Positions 63,092 through 64,000 of a stretch of 64,000 nucleotides of DNA are shown piece after piece. Under the pieces are notes generated by a model that saw nothing but the letters and a program-made list of their open reading frames with translations, made no database searches and was not told the DNA's origin. This DNA is from Flavobacterium frigidarium DSM 17623 (GTDB taxonomy: Bacteria; Bacteroidota; Bacteroidia; Flavobacteriales; Flavobacteriaceae), in assembly GCF_000425505.1 (NCBI RefSeq), contig NZ_KE384392.1, forward strand, positions 316,713 through 380,712, given 5' to 3'. Within the stretch, counting starts at the first letter, position 1. Each line of letters starts with the position of its first letter. The position numbers and the translations under genes were made by a program.

Positions 63092-63571
63092 ATGAAAAAT
63101 AAATTTATAATCCTCATTGGAATATCTTTTTTACTTAATGGTTGTAAAATACAATCTAAATCAAATCTTTTACTTTATATTAATCGAGTAAACCAATTAG
63201 AAATTCTAACTGTGGATGACAAATGTGGAGAATGGGGTGGAAATGAAAAAATACTTACAATTTATAGAGATAATTTAAAAGGGCAACTATTAGCTGACTA
63301 TATTGAAAAAACTAAAAACTGTAAAAACGGAAAAGATCCTGAAATTACAGATTCAATTAAAAGAATTAAGCTAAATAACGAAGAAAGTGAATTAATTCTC
63401 GAAAGCATAAACGAACTTTGTGAAAAAAAATTAAGCAAAGAAGACATTCCAATTCATAGCGGAATATACAACCGAATTATGCTTCGTGATTCTACACTTA
63501 TGATAAGCGATTTCCCATCTGTTGAATTAAAAAGTATAACTGATTTAATAACTAAATTGAAGAAGAAATAA
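63092..63571 (+). CDS. Lipoprotein of unknown function (cassette 7)
   Basis: 159 residues. Lipobox LLNGC (Cys18) after MKNKFIILIGISF. Mature part LLLYINRVNQLEILTVDDKCGEWGGNEKILTIYRDN suggests a beta domain. No family recognised. It ends 2 bases before the truncated site 7. Confidence 0.7.
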   Translation: MKNKFIILIGISFLLNGCKIQSKSNLLLYINRVNQLEILTVDDKCGEWGGNEKILTIYRDNLKGQLLADYIEKTKNCKNGKDPEITDSIKRIKLNNEESELILESINELCEKKLSKEDIPIHSGIYNRIMLRDSTLMISDFPSVELKSITDLITKLKKK

Positions 63572-63573
63572 CT

Positions 63574-63589
63574 GCTGGTAACAGCCATT
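63574..63589 (+). repeat. Truncated attC-like site 7
   Basis: GCTGGTAAC is the exact complement of the cassette-7 start GTTACCAGC, and the next bases AGCCATT match site 6; then similarity stops. No matching right arm or AAC|GTT junction is found downstream. Confidence 0.7.
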
Positions 63590-64000
63590 CCTATGTAAAG
63601 CATCGTTTAGTTATTAACAACTTTTGAGAGGGTTATATGTAAGGTGTTTTTCGAGTATTGAATTCTATCCCAATGGCTTATTGAAAAAGTTGGAAACAAC
63701 TTTTTGTCCGCCGAAGGCTTAGGACTGAAAAAGTTATTCTAACTTTTTCAATAAGCCAAGAATTAATTCCTCTTTTGTTTCATATTGTTTCCTTTTATAA
63801 TCTTAAAGCTCACACTCCTATATGTGGTCTGCTTTTGGCAGCCACCAGCATCAGTATGATTGTAAGACCCAAGAGCTTCGATCGAACTAGCGAAGCAATA
63901 AATAAAATAGCTACCGACTTTGAGATGTGGCTTCATTTAATTGAACCACCATGGCTGTTTTGTAGTCTATTTTTCTTGTATGATTGAGCTTGTTAAGAAG
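63590..64000. other. Region after the array, without a gene I can support
   Basis: Apart from the nested hairpin element, this stretch has a 70-codon plus-strand frame (63775-63987) that looks like no known protein, and a GCTTCG / CGAAGC hairpin at 63875-63896. Composition is less A+T-rich than the cassettes. It may belong to another element continuing beyond the window. Confidence 0.4.
63676..63758. repeat. Nested hairpin element (IS end or MITE-like)
   Basis: 17-base perfect inverted ends GGCTTATTGAAAAAGTT and AACTTTTTCAATAAGCC enclose two more hairpins (AAAAAGTTG-4-CAACTTTTT and GAAAAAGTTA-3-TAACTTTTTC). The element is 83 bases and carries no gene. It lies ~90 bases after the truncated cassette site, so it may mark a past insertion or deletion. 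Confidence 0.55.

Larger units (their letters stand above)
56641..63589 (+). mobile_element. Integron-like gene cassette array (seven cassettes)
   Basis: Cassettes: C1 56641-57696, C2 57697-58133, C3 58134-59163, C4 59164-59860, C5 59861-62183, C6 62184-62998, C7 from 62999. Each starts with TT after a G and ends in a ~130 bp imperfect palindrome. In all seven the first bases are the exact reverse complement of the palindrome's first bases in the same cassette (e.g. GTTAGCCAT opens C3, ATGGCTAAC opens its end site; GTTGGCAGT and ACTGCCAAC for C4). That self-match is the signature of integron cassettes. Genes are compact, mostly one per cassette, and one (C6) overlaps its site. Confidence 0.85.

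Noticed and set aside
63775..63987. 70-codon frame at the right edge of the window
   Set aside because: No recognisable motif on either strand and no promoter; could be noncoding sequence of another element.
1..64000. tRNA, rRNA or tmRNA genes
   Set aside because: Looked for in the longer intergenic regions; none recognised.

Overview
The window is a Flavobacteriaceae chromosome segment, most likely Flavobacterium. Supporting signs are low G+C, many promoters of the Bacteroidota type (TAnnTTTG at about -7), almost no Shine-Dalgarno sequences, a UMF1/NHS/FucP transporter set, a PyrR-PyrB operon, YtxJ, DUF2807 and DUF5362 proteins, and an arginine operon built around an N-acyl-ornithine transcarbamylase.

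Layout. 1-1.1 kb: the 3' end of a DnaE-type polymerase gene, then an AlkB-like dioxygenase. 1.1-16.1 kb: housekeeping genes pheT, fasciclin lipoprotein-like gene, a DUF5362 gene broken by an amber codon, rpsA, a nucleoside transporter, cmk, lon, DUF2807, a UMF1 transporter and an M48 lipoprotein protease. 16.2-23.5 kb: a glycogen operon glgA-glgC-glgB-GH31 on the minus strand. 23.6-34 kb: hydrolase, msrB, nitronate monooxygenase-like, amidase, a candidate small RNA, then pyrR-pyrB-(STAS-like)-rnz-pdxH and an ABC-F ATPase. 34.4-37.2 kb: FucP-type sugar transporter and a lipoprotein. 37.3-48.8 kb: an arginine/proline operon (leader peptide, GNAT, argG, argC, argD, proA, proB, argF', argB, argE', argH) carrying several copies of an interspersed palindromic repeat. 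48.8-55.2 kb: two DUF2157-type membrane proteins, a gene-free ~0.8 kb field of about eleven short repeats in both orientations, ytxJ and clpB.

55.5-63.6 kb is the most unusual part: a tyrosine recombinase followed by an integron-like array of seven gene cassettes. Six complete ~130 bp imperfect palindromes, plus a truncated seventh, separate the cassettes. Each palindrome ends in AAC/GTT core sites. In every cassette the first 8-10 bases after the G|TT point are exactly complementary to the first 8-10 bases of the palindrome at that same cassette's end. That is the defining signature of integron attC sites. However, the recombinase appears to lack the IntI-specific insertion, points in the same direction as the cassettes, and the array lies downstream of it rather than upstream. 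Cassette products are mostly lipoproteins, secreted or membrane proteins of unknown function plus a DUF2971 protein. The array ends abruptly in a truncated site followed by a cluster of nested hairpins.

All product names come from reading motifs by eye; no database search was run.
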